A DNA stretch of 64,000 nucleotides from Agapetus fuscipes (GCA_951799405.1 OX637353.1:6820001-6884000), one strand, 5' to 3'; counted from the stretch's first letter, positions 30,557 to 42,498 are shown. Notes: generated from the sequence alone by a model not told the origin. Numbers and translations are program-made.

Positions 30557-31290
30557 GCTATATAAAAACAATAACCATTGCCTCAAATTTTCTTTGTTTT
30601 GGGGGTTGCCATACAAGAGAAAAAAATAATTTAAAATTTCTCGGCAGAGAAAGGGTTAACTAAAAAATAATGTTCTACAATTGAAAAGCTTTTATATATA
30701 CCTACATAAATGAATCATTACTTTTTTAAAAAAATATATTATAAAGTATAGCCACCATACAAAGTGACAAATTTTCATACAAAAAATTATTGTAATATTT
30801 ATGGTAGCAAAACGTCTAATACCCATAAATAAACCTACATAACAATTCGCTCAATCAATTGCTATAAAACAACAATAAGCATTGCCTCTTAATACTCTTT
30901 GTTTTGGGGGTTGCCATACAAGAGAAAACAATATTTTAAATTTTCCCGGCAGAGAACGGGTTAACTAAAAAATAATGTTCGACAATTGAAAAGCTCTTAT
31001 ATATACCTACATACATTAATCATTACTTTTTTCAAATAAATATTATAAGGTGTAGCCACCATACAAAGTGACATATTTTAATACAAAAATAATTGTAATA
31101 TTCTTGGTACTAAAACGCCTAATATAAAATACTAGGCTACGAGTCTTAAAATAGTAAGTTGTACCCATATGATAATCAATCATAACTTGCCAAAATATCA
31201 ATGAAAAGTATAGGTACCCACCAAACAAAGTGTTAGTTTTGATACAAACGGGATCAATGATAATACTGCAAAAAGACGATTGCTTAAAAA
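30557..31290 (+). repeat. ~302-bp tandem repeat, about 2.4 units
   Basis: Unit 1 begins TGCTATATAAAAACAATAAC (30557) and unit 2 TTGCTATAAAACAACAATAA (30859). Both contain TTTGTTTTGGGGGTTGCCAT, GGGTTAACTAAAAAATAATG and GCCACCATACAAAGTGACA. A third, partial and more diverged unit (AGGTACCCACCAAACAAAGT) follows 31160. Confidence 0.85.
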
Positions 31291-31410
31291 GATTAGCTTC
31301 ATTACTTACACACAACTAAATGTTTTGTTATGAAAATTGGCTATGACCTAAACATGACCGTATTTTGTGCTATAAAGTCCTGTGCAGTCCACTGTACAAT
31401 TTATTTTTAA

Positions 31411-33129
31411 TTGTCATGTGTACAAAGTAAAAATGATTCCGAAGTTAGAATACTACACGAAACCTTATTGGAGAACTAATGTAGGCACTATTTTCAAGGG
31501 TTTTTGGGTATCGTAACGTTTTCAGGAGACGCGTAATAAAGATTGTTCTTTATCCATTTTTTTAAATTTATTTAAATTTGTTAATACTTTAAACTATAAC
31601 TGTAAATTTAGTTTAAATAGGTTGTCTTGCTTTCAACTTAAAATGACTTGAAGCTCATTCAGATTGATTATATTGTATTACTTCATAGTTTTTGTGCTAA
31701 AATCAGTTTTTACTATATCAGCAGTAAAATCATGGTATTAATTGGTTCGTAGTGTAAATATTTCATTCATTAGTCAGCACAAGCAGTTTACATAGCATTT
31801 TAAAGCATTCATTTTATAAAGGTAACTAAGCATTTAGTATGTACAAGTTGTTTTATATAGAGGACCGAAAATTCCTTCTATTTTTTTTCTGTTTCAACAA
31901 ATCGGTCGTGTTTTCAGTGCCGTGTGATACCGGGCCACATTGATATGGCCTTTGTGAAACACGCTTTATCGTTGGATGCGGGCTTTCCGAAATGATGCCA
32001 TTCGTTTCTCATGCAAATTCAGTTGTAAATTTAAATTTTAAAGTATCCGTGGCTTTTAATCAATCTCTCAAGTGCCCGTTTCACAATCCCCGGGGGATGT
32101 AATCTACAAAATGTTTTACATATTTCTCAAAAACGATCACAGGAATATTGTAATCGGCCGTCCCATGAAAGGAGATTGCATTTTACAAGTGCTCCATTGT
32201 GAGACGCTGGAATATTCAATACACTCTTTGCAGATTTGAATAGCGCTTAGTTGCTTTATTTTTCTGCCATTATATTATGTGCTACAAGATAGAAGCTTTT
32301 TATGGAAGTTTTTGGGATTAAAGCTTTCCATGAAGAATATCATAGTGCAATCGCTCATAAAGTGCAAGTCGTAGTCCTTATCTCGAATTGAATTTTCAGA
32401 TGCCATTTTTTTATTATTTGTGCTAGACGTTGTTTTCTGTCAGATATTCAGGTAAGTGAAAAATCATAAATGTTAATATTTTATAAATCTGTCAATTATT
32501 TAAAAAAACTTAAGTAGGTGCAAATGCTTTGAATTCATGATCAGCATTGATTAGTTGATGGACCGATGAGCTTACGTGCTAACTATTTTACAAAAAAAAA
32601 AAAATTGTCAGCGCTGCTTTGGCCGAAATATGTTTAAAATAAAACAGCACCGGTGCACAATAGCGATGATGATGATGATGAGTTGATGATTTATGTAGAA
32701 GACTGTTTCGTGATGTAGTGTCTCAAAGGGCGCTCGTGCAAATAATCCAAAAATAGGCTTTTATCTTCAGTGCACTTTGGAACTTCCCATGGTCCTCTAT
32801 CTCTCTCACATGATGAGGCAGGTGGTTCCAGGCATCTTACCCTAAAATTATAGCTTTCATAAGCATTTAATAATTAATAATGCATTAAATAAAACTTTTG
32901 AGTTGTTCATTAATGATACAATTTTTATAACACAAAAATGCTCTTTTTGGCCAGGATAAAATAAGTTGGGGAATCGCACGAAATTACTTATAATAAAAAA
33001 TAAAAGTGGTGGTAAATTTAAAGAACTATAGCGTTATTAATAAATAAAAATAATGAAGCAAGCATATTAGAATATGAGGTACATTTCATTGTTTTTTGTA
33101 ATAATTTTTTTTTTGGTTTCGGAGTGATC
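31411..33129. other. Intergenic; unique block and a GAT microsatellite
   Basis: 31880-32260 is repeat-free, less AT-rich than its flanks and without ORFs, a candidate non-coding conserved element. A (GAT)n run is near 32667-32682. Nothing else recognised. Confidence 0.35.
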
Positions 33130-33320
33130 AGATTGAGAAGATTGTGAAAGAATGGGATATACAAAGTGAGCGTAAAAGAAGAAAATGCATGAAAAAAGGT
33201 GATGGATATGAATGAATTGAAAGAGATATGTAAGGATAGGAAAAAATGGAGGCAACTCTGCAGAGGCTCTGGCCACCCCTAGCGGAATGGCGACAGAGTT
33301 ACAGTTACAGTTACAAATTA
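33130..33320 (+). pseudogene. LINE ORF2 C-terminal fragment with TTACAG tail
   Basis: One frame reads MNELKEICKDRKKWRQLCRG then SGHP, a typical LINE ORF2 terminus (D-R-x-x-W-R). It is followed by GCGACAGAGTTACAGTTACA, a short tandem tail. A diverged antisense copy at 47.16-47.35 kb shares GGCCACCCCTAGCGGAATGG-like sequence. The endonuclease and RT are absent. Confidence 0.55.
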
Positions 33321-34883
33321 TATGTAAGGGGGTTAAATCAAGCCACCGAAAACAAACTCGAGATTTATGCGCTCCGAGTTGAAAATGAGGTGTGATGCAA
33401 AAAGTTGTGAAAGTTACGGAGCATGATTATTAAATTGAGTCTTATTTAATCAAAAACGGCAATGTAGAATTACGTAAATTTTTCAATAAATAAATGGAAT
33501 CATAGAGAATGTAATCCTCTTATTTCCGTATGTTTACCTGCGATTACAACAATCTTAGATTGCCATCTTTGGTACGTGACGACTCAATTGTAACCTGGAA
33601 ATTTTTCCAGACGGTTTGCTCGGTGAGCGAGTTCCCCGCCCGCGAGGTGACTTCATTATAAAGACAAATATTTCAAAAACATAGAAATGTGAAAAGTTTA
33701 ACAGTATCATCAACAAGGAAAAAAAATCTTTAAAAAAATGGTGGGTTATCTTAATAAAAAATGTGTTATTATTTTAGTGATTGTTTTAATTTGTTTTTGT
33801 AATTTTTGTCAGCAAATGTTTTTCAAGGAAAATGTTTTGATTGCTGTTTTGGATATCAGAGCTAATTTTTAAGTAGAACCTTTTTTTAAATTTCATAATG
33901 GGTTTTATATATTTTTTTACTTTGACTGATAGAATGGTATGAATGTGACCCTAAATATTCTAAAAATTGGTACGTTTTGCCAACACCACCCCTGTTTCAA
34001 GGAAGGGCGGCTTGTGTCGGCGATTTGAAGCCATTAAAAATTTGTTTCAAGTTATTATATTTAAGTTAAGAATTTTATAGAATGAAGTCCTATTTCTGTA
34101 ATTTAATTGTTTTAGCACTGCAGCTACGCTATCTGAAACGTCAGAGAGCATTAAATAAATATGACTCTACGCTGTTAAATATATTTCACACGAACTCTGT
34201 TAAGGCTACGATGCGCAAAATAAAAGAGGCTACGATTTCTTTTCAAAGGCTACGACTGCAGTAAAAGTCACAATAAAAGTAGGTATAAAAACCAAGAAAT
34301 GTTTAAACTTTTTTTTGTGGGTACTTTTGGAGAAAATAAAATAAATTGATAGCAAACATTACTTTCAAATAAAACAGGTTTATATGAGAATTAATAGATT
34401 TGGCCGTTTATTGGGTATCGAATGAATATGTTTAAAACCATTGCTCTTAAACGTTACGACATTTCATGATTATTTTAAAGAACGATGCAAAGTGAACTAG
34501 TTTTTCATCCAGCATCATACCAACCTGTAACTCATATAAAACAAATATCGAATCTTTTAAAATTATAAAAAATGATCAAGACTGATAAGCATGAAACAAT
34601 TGTCTTGCTCTCCCAAGGCTTGAAGCATTATTTTCAAAATATCTTTCTTTTGTTTCACTCGCTGTTATTTCTTCAACAATAATATGAAAGTGTTTTCTAT
34701 ACACGCGCCCCTACATAAATCGTGTTACTTCAAAGCCGAGAATGTTCTAAAATCCACTAGCATAACACTATCATAAAGCTAACTGAAAAGTTGCGTTTCT
34801 CTGCAGTAACCGTTGCCAAAGCAAACTTTTTAACTATTGTTAAATTTGCTGAAAGCCTGTTCGGCCTTACGCCTTTGTCCTGT
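33321..34883. other. Intergenic; family F trace and a GC-rich patch
   Basis: 33972-34012 (CAACACCACCCCTGTTTCAA) is a family F scrap. 33608-33664 has CCCCGCCCGCGAGGTGAC followed by TATAAAG, promoter-like but without any ORF downstream. Confidence 0.35.
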
Positions 34884-35015
34884 ACCTTAGTATAAAACAC
34901 ACTGAAGTTCTACCAAAACTTTCACTAAAAATGTATGAAATCTAAAACGCTCACAAGAAAGGCTTTTTTAGCTCCTGTACATTTTTAGGTTCAATACTAA
35001 TGTTTAATAATATAA
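34884..35015. mobile_element. Family D foldback MITE, copy 5
   Basis: CCTTAGTATAAAACACACTG, CTAAAAATGTATGAAATCTA, AAACGCTCAC, then TGTACATTTTTAGGTTCAAT. Left flank GTAC. Confidence 0.65.
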
Positions 35016-35959
35016 ACGCAATGTTTGTTACTTGACGCGCTGATCCAATTCCCTTGTTCGATTTGCACGAAATCCTTCCTGCGATTGCTTGAAAGTTTCC
35101 TCTAAAACTCTGCAGTGAGATTTCTTATTGTAACGCCCATTTTCTCTCCAAAAAATAGCAAAACACACACGTGAGAAAATAATAAAGATTAGGATCATTC
35201 TCTCGCTTGTATGGTTGTGAAAAAGATCAGTAAAACGCACGTGAGAAAGAAATAAAGATAAGGATCATTTTATTTCGACTAATACGAAAAGGTATCGAAT
35301 CAACGTTTACCTTTATTGATTAGTTCTTTCCGTTTCTATTATTTGATCGCATTTGGATTTTGTTTCAAAAGTAAATGTTTCCATCGTTTTTTGAGCATTT
35401 AAATTATCGATTGGGCTTATTTTACAATAACATGACAGTCTCTTCGAAAACAAGAGAAATCTCTTAGTGGAAAAGAGTTTCTGTTTTAGATTATAAATGA
35501 TTATAAAATATGTATTTGACATTTTGAAAGAATATCGTGTGTGGGTGTGGACAATCCATTTTTATTATTTTAAATGAATCCCTTTTATGTTAAAATATTA
35601 TAAGCTACCAAACAAAACGTTTTATCTCCTTTTTATATCTCGGTTTTTGAAGCAGACTTAGAAATTTCTGGTTAACAACATTACTTTTAGAAAATATATT
35701 TTAGCCAGGGTCTGATAAAACGTAGAACATAAATTTTTGTTCAGAGAATTGTATTTTTGGTGAATATATTCTCCACACTTTGATGAAATCCTTCAAAACG
35801 AAATGGAGCCCAATCCCTGTTGGGTCATATCTTATTCAATCTGGATTTACATCCGTCGGTATTCTGGGCTGGAATCGTAACTCTGAAGTTTTACTGTTTC
35901 CAGGCTAAGGAAATCTGCGCGCTCGTTGTCGTCACCTAGCCGGGGCTGTGTTGCACTCG
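35016..35959. other. Intergenic, nothing recognised
   Basis: Two nearby copies of GAGAAA(G/T)AATAAAGAT(A/T)AGGATCATT (35170s and 35240s) form a small local duplication. No gene. Confidence 0.4.
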
Positions 35960-36015
35960 TTAACCGCTTTAGCGGCCGTTATGCCGTAACGGATGCCGTT
36001 CTAGCGGCTAGTAAC
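35960..36015. repeat. Cluster of small GC-rich hairpins
   Basis: CCGCT-TT-AGCGG (35964-35975), CCGTTA-TGCCG-TAACGG (35976-35992) and CTAGCGGCTAG (~36001-36011) lie back to back in a locally GC-rich patch. Confidence 0.6.
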
Positions 36016-36339
36016 GACAAGCAACTTTCAGCACTTTGCTGTGAAGCGGCCTTGATAACAAGTAAACTGAGGGTACCCTAAAAAACAAAACCATAAACTT
36101 GTAACAATTTTGAAGGAAGGTATTACTTCTTTGTGTTGCGCTTATAATTTGATATTTATTGAGAAAATTATTTGAAGTAATAAGATATTGGTGCCTTTGA
36201 ATACGAGTGTGTTGATTTTTTTTGGCACAATGCTTAATTGCTGTATTTTGTTTTAGAAGGGAAATGTGTTGTGCTTCATTAATTAACTTTCGTTGCCAAT
36301 GTATTTCTTTGATGATTGCTATTTTTGTTTGAATCACAC

Positions 36340-36580
36340 CTCAAGAGCCCTCTGCAAGCTTGATCGTCGCTATATAAAGCGTCAATTCTCAACCAAAACC
36401 CAATTGCTGTAAGGCTGGATGGACCTTTGTTAAGCGGTCTTTGATAAAGGTACATTGATTTTTCAAACCAACGAAGAGCGTATTTGAAAATATAAATGGT
36501 ATTTTTTTGTGCTCCGCTGGGATTTAAACCCACGACCTTCCATTTACGAGTCCAAGGCGTTACCACTAGACTTAACCCAC
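36340..36580 (-). mobile_element. SINE-B, copy 2
   Basis: Minus sense: GTTAAGTCTAGTGGTAACGC, GGGTTTAAATCCCAGCGGAG (B-box area), then AAAGGTCCATCCAGCCTTAC, AGAATTGACGCTTTATATAG and a GGCTCTTGAG end. The long minus-strand ORFs here are read-through of this SINE. Confidence 0.7.
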
Positions 36581-36784
36581 TTGTAGTCGTATTTGATTTT
36601 ATCGCTGAATTTGTGTGTCAGCATTGTACGCCATCTATTATTGTTGAATACAAGGGGACATGTTTGTAAGTTTACAGTTTGTGTTTGCTGTAACCTATTT
36701 AAATTTACATAACCACATGAATAAATGTAAATAGTTCATCGCGCTATCTGCCTGAACAAAGCACATTCATGCTGGTGATAATTA

Positions 36785-36900
36785 TTATTAGATTTTCGTT
36801 CCAGATATCGTGAATGTGTAAGTTTGTCGATGTGTAAGATCGCGATTGTGTAAGTTTTTGAATGTGTATGCCCGCAAATATGTAACATTAGATTTCAAAG
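36785..36900 (+). repeat. Degenerate GTGAATGTGTAAGTTTG minisatellite, cluster 1
   Basis: Successive GTGAATGTGTAAGTTTGTCG, ATGTGTAAGATCGCG, ATTGTGTAAGTTTTTG and AATGTGTATGCCCGC units of ~15-18 bp. Confidence 0.65.
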
Positions 36901-37084
36901 TCAATGCTGTAGTAGAAAATAATGGTGTGCTCTCAAAGCATAATATGATTAGTTTATTTCAATCAAAGCACCAACCATATGTTTTTTTAAAGCGCCTTTA
37001 CAGTGACTGAACGCCACTTTAGTGTTTGTTTGTCTTATCAAAAAAAATATATATACAAGAGCAATGTTTGTATATGTTAACTTT

Positions 37085-37275
37085 TTCATGTTTATCTACT
37101 TGACTAATTCTAGAAATTGATTTGGAAAATATTGAAAGATCTCTCACACTATCGTGTCTTACATTTTTTCTTTGCTCCAATTGTGTAAAATGTTATTCTT
37201 AAGACAATTTAATTTAAAGGTCATCTTTGAATCAATTGGTAGATTCAAAGCTAAACAAGCACTGGAGAGACGAAA
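37085..37275 (-). mobile_element. Family C repeat, copy 3
   Basis: Read in antisense, CAGTGCTTGTTTAGCTTTGA, GATTCAAAGATGACCTTTAA and GTGTGAGAGATCTTTCAATA align with copy 1 at 9.4 kb. Confidence 0.6.
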
Positions 37276-37389
37276 AGTCGAGAAACAAAACTCAAAAAAT
37301 CATCATCATCATCACGTTTAAGTTCACGCATAGCATTGTGGGATTTCTTAGTATCGTTTCTGCATATTGGTGAACTTTAAAAATGCAAA

Positions 37390-37490
37390 AATCTGTGAAT
37401 GTGTAAAGCTGTCAAGGAACAAGTTCACTAATGTTCGTGAATGTGTTAACTTGCGAATGTGATTGTTTAAGAATGTGATTGTGCTCAATG
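37390..37490 (+). repeat. Degenerate GTGAATGTGTAA minisatellite, cluster 2
   Basis: CTGTGAATGTGTAAAGCTG, TTCGTGAATGTGTTAACTTG, CGAATGTGATTG and AAGAATGTGATTGTGC. It shares its unit with cluster 1, ~500 bp away, with a family C copy between them. Confidence 0.6.
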
Positions 37491-38177
37491 TGATAATATA
37501 GATCTCAGGTATAGACGAATGTAGTAGAAAATAGATGTACTTAGTGGTAATAGCGTGTACCTAATGCGAGATGTGGAGAGGCGAATACAAATACAGATCA
37601 ATACACGGTGCTCGGAAACTCTGAAAAAATACCTCAAAACAATACATTCAGAAAAACTTTCTTGTTTTTTTTTGAGATCTGAAAATTCCATACTAAAAAT
37701 CACATTGAACCAATGTCATGCTCACTTGTATGAATGCCACTATTGTTCCAAGGAAAAGCGGAAAAAGTTGCAGAGTTAGTGTTCATTAAAAGTTTGGATT
37801 TTTTTTTTTCTTAAGAGCATTTGAATGAGTTGCATTTTTGTGAACTAGGAGTGAAATATTTAACAAATCGCACGCTTAATAATAAAGAGCAATAACTCAA
37901 AAAATAAGAATGTTGGGAAATCACGTTTGAAGTTCAGAAAACCAGTAGGTACAACTTGTATGGGATGAAAAAGGCGACCGATGTTTTATCTCGGTCATAT
38001 TCGTCCAAATTGAACAGCTGTCGCATTCTACCTATTCTTCTTGCATTGTTCTGGCGTTTTATTACAAAATCTCGATTTTCCAATTTTTGAGTTATTGCTC
38101 TTTATTATAAAGCGTACGAAATCTCTTCATAAGATAAACCACATATTTTTTTAAGTATTCCTTATGCCTTTGTGTGC
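37491..38177. other. Intergenic; weak family F trace
   Basis: 37725-37800 (AAAGTTGCAGAGTTAGTGTT) weakly resembles the centre of family F. CTCAAAAAATAAGAATGTTG near 37887 and its near-complement near 38085 (TTTTTGAGTTATTGCTCTTT) form a ~200-bp-spaced inverted repeat. Confidence 0.35.
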
Positions 38178-38218
38178 CAACAAAGGTCCATGCAGCCTTA
38201 CAACAACTGTGTCTTAAT
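38178..38218 (+). mobile_element. SINE-B body fragment
   Basis: CAACAAAGGTCCATGCAGCC, TTACAACAACTGTGTCTT. Confidence 0.5.
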
Positions 38219-38651
38219 CATAATCAATAATATATAATTAGAAATAAAAGAATATGTCAATGCAAAACATTAGTATAGGTTTAGTTATATGCTGGTGAGA
38301 TGTATTTAAAGTATTTTGTACTCTGGAGAAAAATGTTTTTTTTTTGAGCTGTGATTTAAAGTTACAACAAATATTGCTGCAGTATTGTTGCATTTCCGGT
38401 AGATTCGATTTACTTCTAAATTTTGAATCGGATCCCAAACACCCGGTCCATAATATGTATTCTAGTAATATATCTCAGCGTGAATGCTCCATTTGCTCTC
38501 GTTAATCTCAGCACACGTATTTTCCACTCGAGATCAGAATTATTCACCTGATTCACCGATTGCATGTATTATTTGTAACAATACTAATTTTACCAATTCC
38601 AATACATTCATTTCCAACAATAATGTATTATAATATAAATAAAATAAAATA

Positions 38652-38894
38652 AATCTAAGTTGCAAAGATATATATCATTTGAGATTAATATTTAATGCAA
38701 TCCTACAAGCAGACTGCAGACATGTATAAGTTCGCGCTTACACATGCCGCATGTGGACTTAAAACATAAACAAACCAATCTCAAATAAAAATAAGTCCTG
38801 TAACCCTTGCCGATCCTCCCTGAAACAGTGGTAAAAAAGGAACCTTTTTACATTATGGGTGGTCAGCACCATACCAACCCAAAAACCAAGGAAC
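38652..38894 (-). mobile_element. Family F, array member 1
   Basis: AATCTAAGTTGCAAAGATAT at the 3' end, CACATGCCGCATGTGGACTT centrally, ATACCAACCC and CCAAGGAAC at the 5' end. Confidence 0.85.
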
Positions 38895-38970
38895 TGGCGC
38901 AGAAAAAAGTTAAAAATGATAGGAATAAGGCGGTCCAAGTAGCGCGTTAATCTATTGTTACAGATGCGTC

Positions 38971-39218
38971 TAATCTAATCTAAGTTGCAAAGATATGTTA
39001 CATTGGAGATTCACATAACATGCATTCCCACAACCAGACACGTACAAGTTCGCGCTTGCACATGCCTCATGTGAACCTACAACATAAAAACCAAATCTTA
39101 AATGGACATACACCCTGCAACTCTGCCGTCCTTCCCTGAAACAGGGGTGACATTGGCAAAGTGAACCATTTTTACAGCATGGGTGGTCAGCCGCATACCA
39201 ACTTATAAGCCAAGGAAC
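38971..39218 (-). mobile_element. Family F, array member 2
   Basis: Full length. TAATCTAATCTAAGTTGCAA at the 3' end, CCTGAAACAGGGGTGACATT internally, and ACTTATAAGCCAAGGAAC at the 5' end. The 88-codon ORF (38970-39236) is its translation. Confidence 0.9.
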
Positions 39219-39285
39219 ATACACGACAAATAACATTTTATAAATGAATCGTAAGTAAAAAATCTTTCAAAAATGTATTTTAAAC

Positions 39286-39594
39286 GAATGGAAAACCGCG
39301 TCCTACAGAGGGCAGCCCATACCAACCTACAAGTTAAGGAACTATAATCTATAATCTAAGCTGCAAGGATATGTAAGCATTTAAGGCTCATATGAAATGC
39401 ATGCCCACAGACAGGCACATGTAGGTTCGCGCCTACACATTCTGCATGTGTGCATACAAATAAAGAAAACCTCACATGGACATAAACCTTGCAACTCCTG
39501 CCGCCGTTCCCTGAACCGGGGTGGCATTGGCAAAAGTGAACCGATTTTTACAGCACGGGTGGTCAGCCTCGTACCAACCTATCAGTCAAGGAAC
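39286..39594 (-). mobile_element. Family F, array members 3 (5' fragment) and 4 (full)
   Basis: 39286-39341 holds only the 5' end (CATACCAACCTACAAGTTAA, GGAAC). From 39342 a full copy starts with a duplicated TATAATCTATAATCTAAGCT tail and ends ATCAGTCAAGGAAC at 39594. All members share orientation. Confidence 0.85.
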
Positions 39595-41643
39595 TGAAAT
39601 TGAATAACCAATGTTGTAGCGCAGTTTCAAGTTTCTTTCTTAAACAAAAAAATTAAATCATTCCAAGAAAAATTCAACAATTGTGTTTGCATTTCACGTT
39701 TCGCCCATTGACCACAGGGCTTCCACGTTTGCGGTCACGTGTTCCCGTCAGGGTGGACCGCTGACCGAATATTTAACTTCCTATGGAGCATTAAATTGTT
39801 ATTGTTGTTTTTTGCGCCTGACAACACCGTTGAAATGCTGGCGGTAAACCAACATCGCTGTTGCTTTGCTATCTATGAAATTTATGCAAATCGATTTTTC
39901 GTTATTACTTATGTTAGCCCATGGTTAAATTTTGCCTTTAAATGAGTGTCAATTTTTGTTTATTAAATCGGTGATTTAAATAAAAAAAACTTCAAATATG
40001 TTTCCAGGGGTAGAATTATGAATATACTTAAATGCCACGTAATGTATTTTTGAAAATCTTGGTTGTCGCCTTTGATTAATTATTATAAACGTCGCGTCGC
40101 AAATATTTATTTGTTCAACAAAAATTAAGTTAACCTAAATTATTTTTATTCGAACTTATTTCAAGTTGTAGAACGGGCTTTAAAAATATTATGGCTATTT
40201 ACTTGTATAAAAATATCATCGTTTTTTGCAATCGAAAATCTCTAATGAACATAAGCTCTGTAACTTTAGCAGCGTTTTCCTGAAATAGAAAAGTCTGTAA
40301 GATTCCTAGAAATACAGAACCGCGTAACATTGGTAAAGGATTACTTATTTTTAAATTAAAGCTGGTAAACCTTTATTTATCAATGTAATCCATGTAATAA
40401 AATATCCTTTAGGTAAAATTAAATACTTTGTAATTTTCATAAGAAATATATCATGCCCTTTTCGTTCTCACCTATATATTTTAACTCTATAAAGTCACCG
40501 TGCATTTTTGAGTAATTAACCCTTTACTCGACCGTTTCACTTTCCTCGTAGAGAGGGAGGGCGAGAGGGGTTGGTTGTTCGCAGCTCATAGAAAGTTAGT
40601 TGGGTAAGTAAGTCTCGGGGGATGAATAATACGACAGTTTAACCTTTCACTACTTTGATGTATGGCCTTTTCGCGAAGCCTTTGCGCAAACAATGCAAGA
40701 TATTAACACGAGCTTTTTTCAATTTTTTTTATCAATCAAAACAAAAACAAACACTTCCTAGTTCAAAAAAGTTTTAATTTTGTATCCCGAAGATAGTCAG
40801 TTTTTCCATTAAAAGAAAAAATAGGTTTGCACTTGATTTTTTATTTCACAAATGCAATGAATAAGATCGATGTATAGTTAATCGTGTTAACAGAGTTTTA
40901 TTTTTATTTTCAGTTAACGACACAAGAGCTGAGATATGTTGTCAATGAAATTTGGATAAACTAGAGCAGGCCAAAGCACAGTCTCATTGTGTTAGTTGAA
41001 TGGAGTCCACATATTAATATGAAATATAAATTAAATCGGCATTTGAAATTATTGTTGATTTATAGTATTTCATTGATAGTATTCTGATAAATACAGTTCA
41101 CATGATCAAGGTATTAAGTTAATACAAAAACATCATTCACGAAATTTACGGGGAAAATGTTGCTAAAAGAAAACTGAAACAATTTTCAACATTGACTGAA
41201 ACAAACATTCTAAGATGATTCATTTTTTATCAGTAAACGTTATCGTTAAAATTCACAAAAACGTCTTTGCAATAAAAATACTTTTATTTTCACGCATATT
41301 CTTTCTGAACATTTAAAAAAAATCCGTTTGCAATAAGTATATTGATTGTGTTTGGCAAATGGATTCAGATTTTGCACGTAACAAACGTGTTAAATTAAAC
41401 TCCAGCCTTATCAGTCGTTTACAACAAGTCATATTCCTCAGGCATAAATAACTTAGGCGCGAGTTTTGTGCAAGTGTTTCACAGTCCTCCAGCCAGGCAG
41501 GGATAATACCTATATTATCGAACAGTTTTCTTTTCTTTTGCCCTACAGACCATCGTTCATCACTCAACTTCCTTAAATTATATTTTATAAGACTTTTTTT
41601 TGATGCGTTCAGTTGAGCCTACATACTTTAGATACTTACGCTA
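39595..41643. other. Intergenic; candidate regulatory block and a family F trace
   Basis: 39690-39950 is repeat-free and carries GGTCACGTG (E-box), TTATTGTTG (Sox-like), GGTAAACCAACA (forkhead-like) and TTTATGCAAAT (octamer-like). 40240-40345 is a decayed minus-strand family F piece. The rest is unremarkable. Confidence 0.35.
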
Positions 41644-41756
41644 AGTAGTCAGTTGATTACAATAGTCCAGTTGATTATATAGTAGTCCAATTGTTTATAA
41701 CAGTCTAGTTGATTAAAGTAGTCCAGTTAATTATAGTAATCCAGTTGAATAAAGTG
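41644..41756 (+). repeat. Minisatellite, six ~18-20-bp units
   Basis: AGTCAGTTGATTACAAT, AGTCCAGTTGATTATATAGT, AGTCCAATTGTTTATAAC, AGTCTAGTTGATTAAAGT, AGTCCAGTTAATTATAGT, AATCCAGTTGAATAAAGT. Confidence 0.85.
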
Positions 41757-42498
41757 CCACCAAGCATAGCTTATTAAAAAAAAAAAAAACTTTACTCCTT
41801 GTTCTTTAAAGGAAAAGTTTTAGCTTCGTTTCTTTTGCTGTTAAAACACGTTACACTCCACATTTCACATACATAAATAGTACCCTTTTAGGAATAGTAT
41901 GTGGTAAGAAGTTTTTCACAATTTTTCAGCTTATGTCATACCATGTTGTGCTATATTTGAATGAATAAGCTACGTCTGCTTTCAATTTATTTGGTATAAC
42001 ACCTATAAAACCCATTACTATATCAGCGTAAAACAATAGCTCTTGGTTACCCGTGGGTTAAAAACTCTTGAATTTTGAGTGATCGTTTGTGAGAAGTACT
42101 ATAACCTTTTTGTACTGAATGAATCAGCCACAGTTTTGTTCTACATGTATTTTAGATGTGAATGAATCTTACATGCCATTTATTTTCAAGTCATCTAGCA
42201 TGCTATCACGCAAGAATGATCCACGTTACGTAATGATCTGAGCGGTGTATTAGCTATTTATATTCGTTAGCATAGGTTTAATTTATTAACGCAACTCTTT
42301 GTCGTTATCTCTTGTTAATGTTTTCTGCCTTTGGAAAGGCTGCCATAATAAATTCACGGTGTGTTTAATAAAGTATCCGCTTCTCCAAAGGTCGCTCTAT
42401 ATATTTTTTTCGAAGAATTTATGCTGATTGGTAAATCGATAACTTCCCGGTATTATAAACGCTAGTAACAACATTAAGCAAATAAGAAAATTGCAGCG
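41757..42498. other. Intergenic, nothing recognised
   Basis: An A run near 41777. No repeat family member was seen. Confidence 0.45.

Larger units (their letters stand above)
29966..31410. mobile_element. Element J: ~1.45-kb transposon-like repeat with internal tandem units
   Basis: Starts TTTATAGCAGTCCGAAGGAC and ends near CAGTCCACTGTACAATTTAT. Both ends recur, close together, at 43966-44118. Inside are a (GTCC)n microsatellite, two AATTCAAGATGGCTT motifs (30230s and 30460s) and tandem ~302-bp units. No open frame of size. Probably non-autonomous, class unknown. Confidence 0.6.

Noticed and set aside
33608..33664. GC box plus TATAAAG as a promoter
   Set aside because: No coding or structured transcript candidate follows within 1 kb; motif content alone is insufficient.
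36008..36566. Long minus-strand ORFs (109 and 95 codons)
   Set aside because: They cover SINE-B and flanking DNA, and part of the second is a translated tRNA-like head.
38652..39594. Regularly spaced repeats that could suggest a CRISPR array
   Set aside because: Units are ~245 bp, dispersed elsewhere on both strands, and the setting is a eukaryotic genome.
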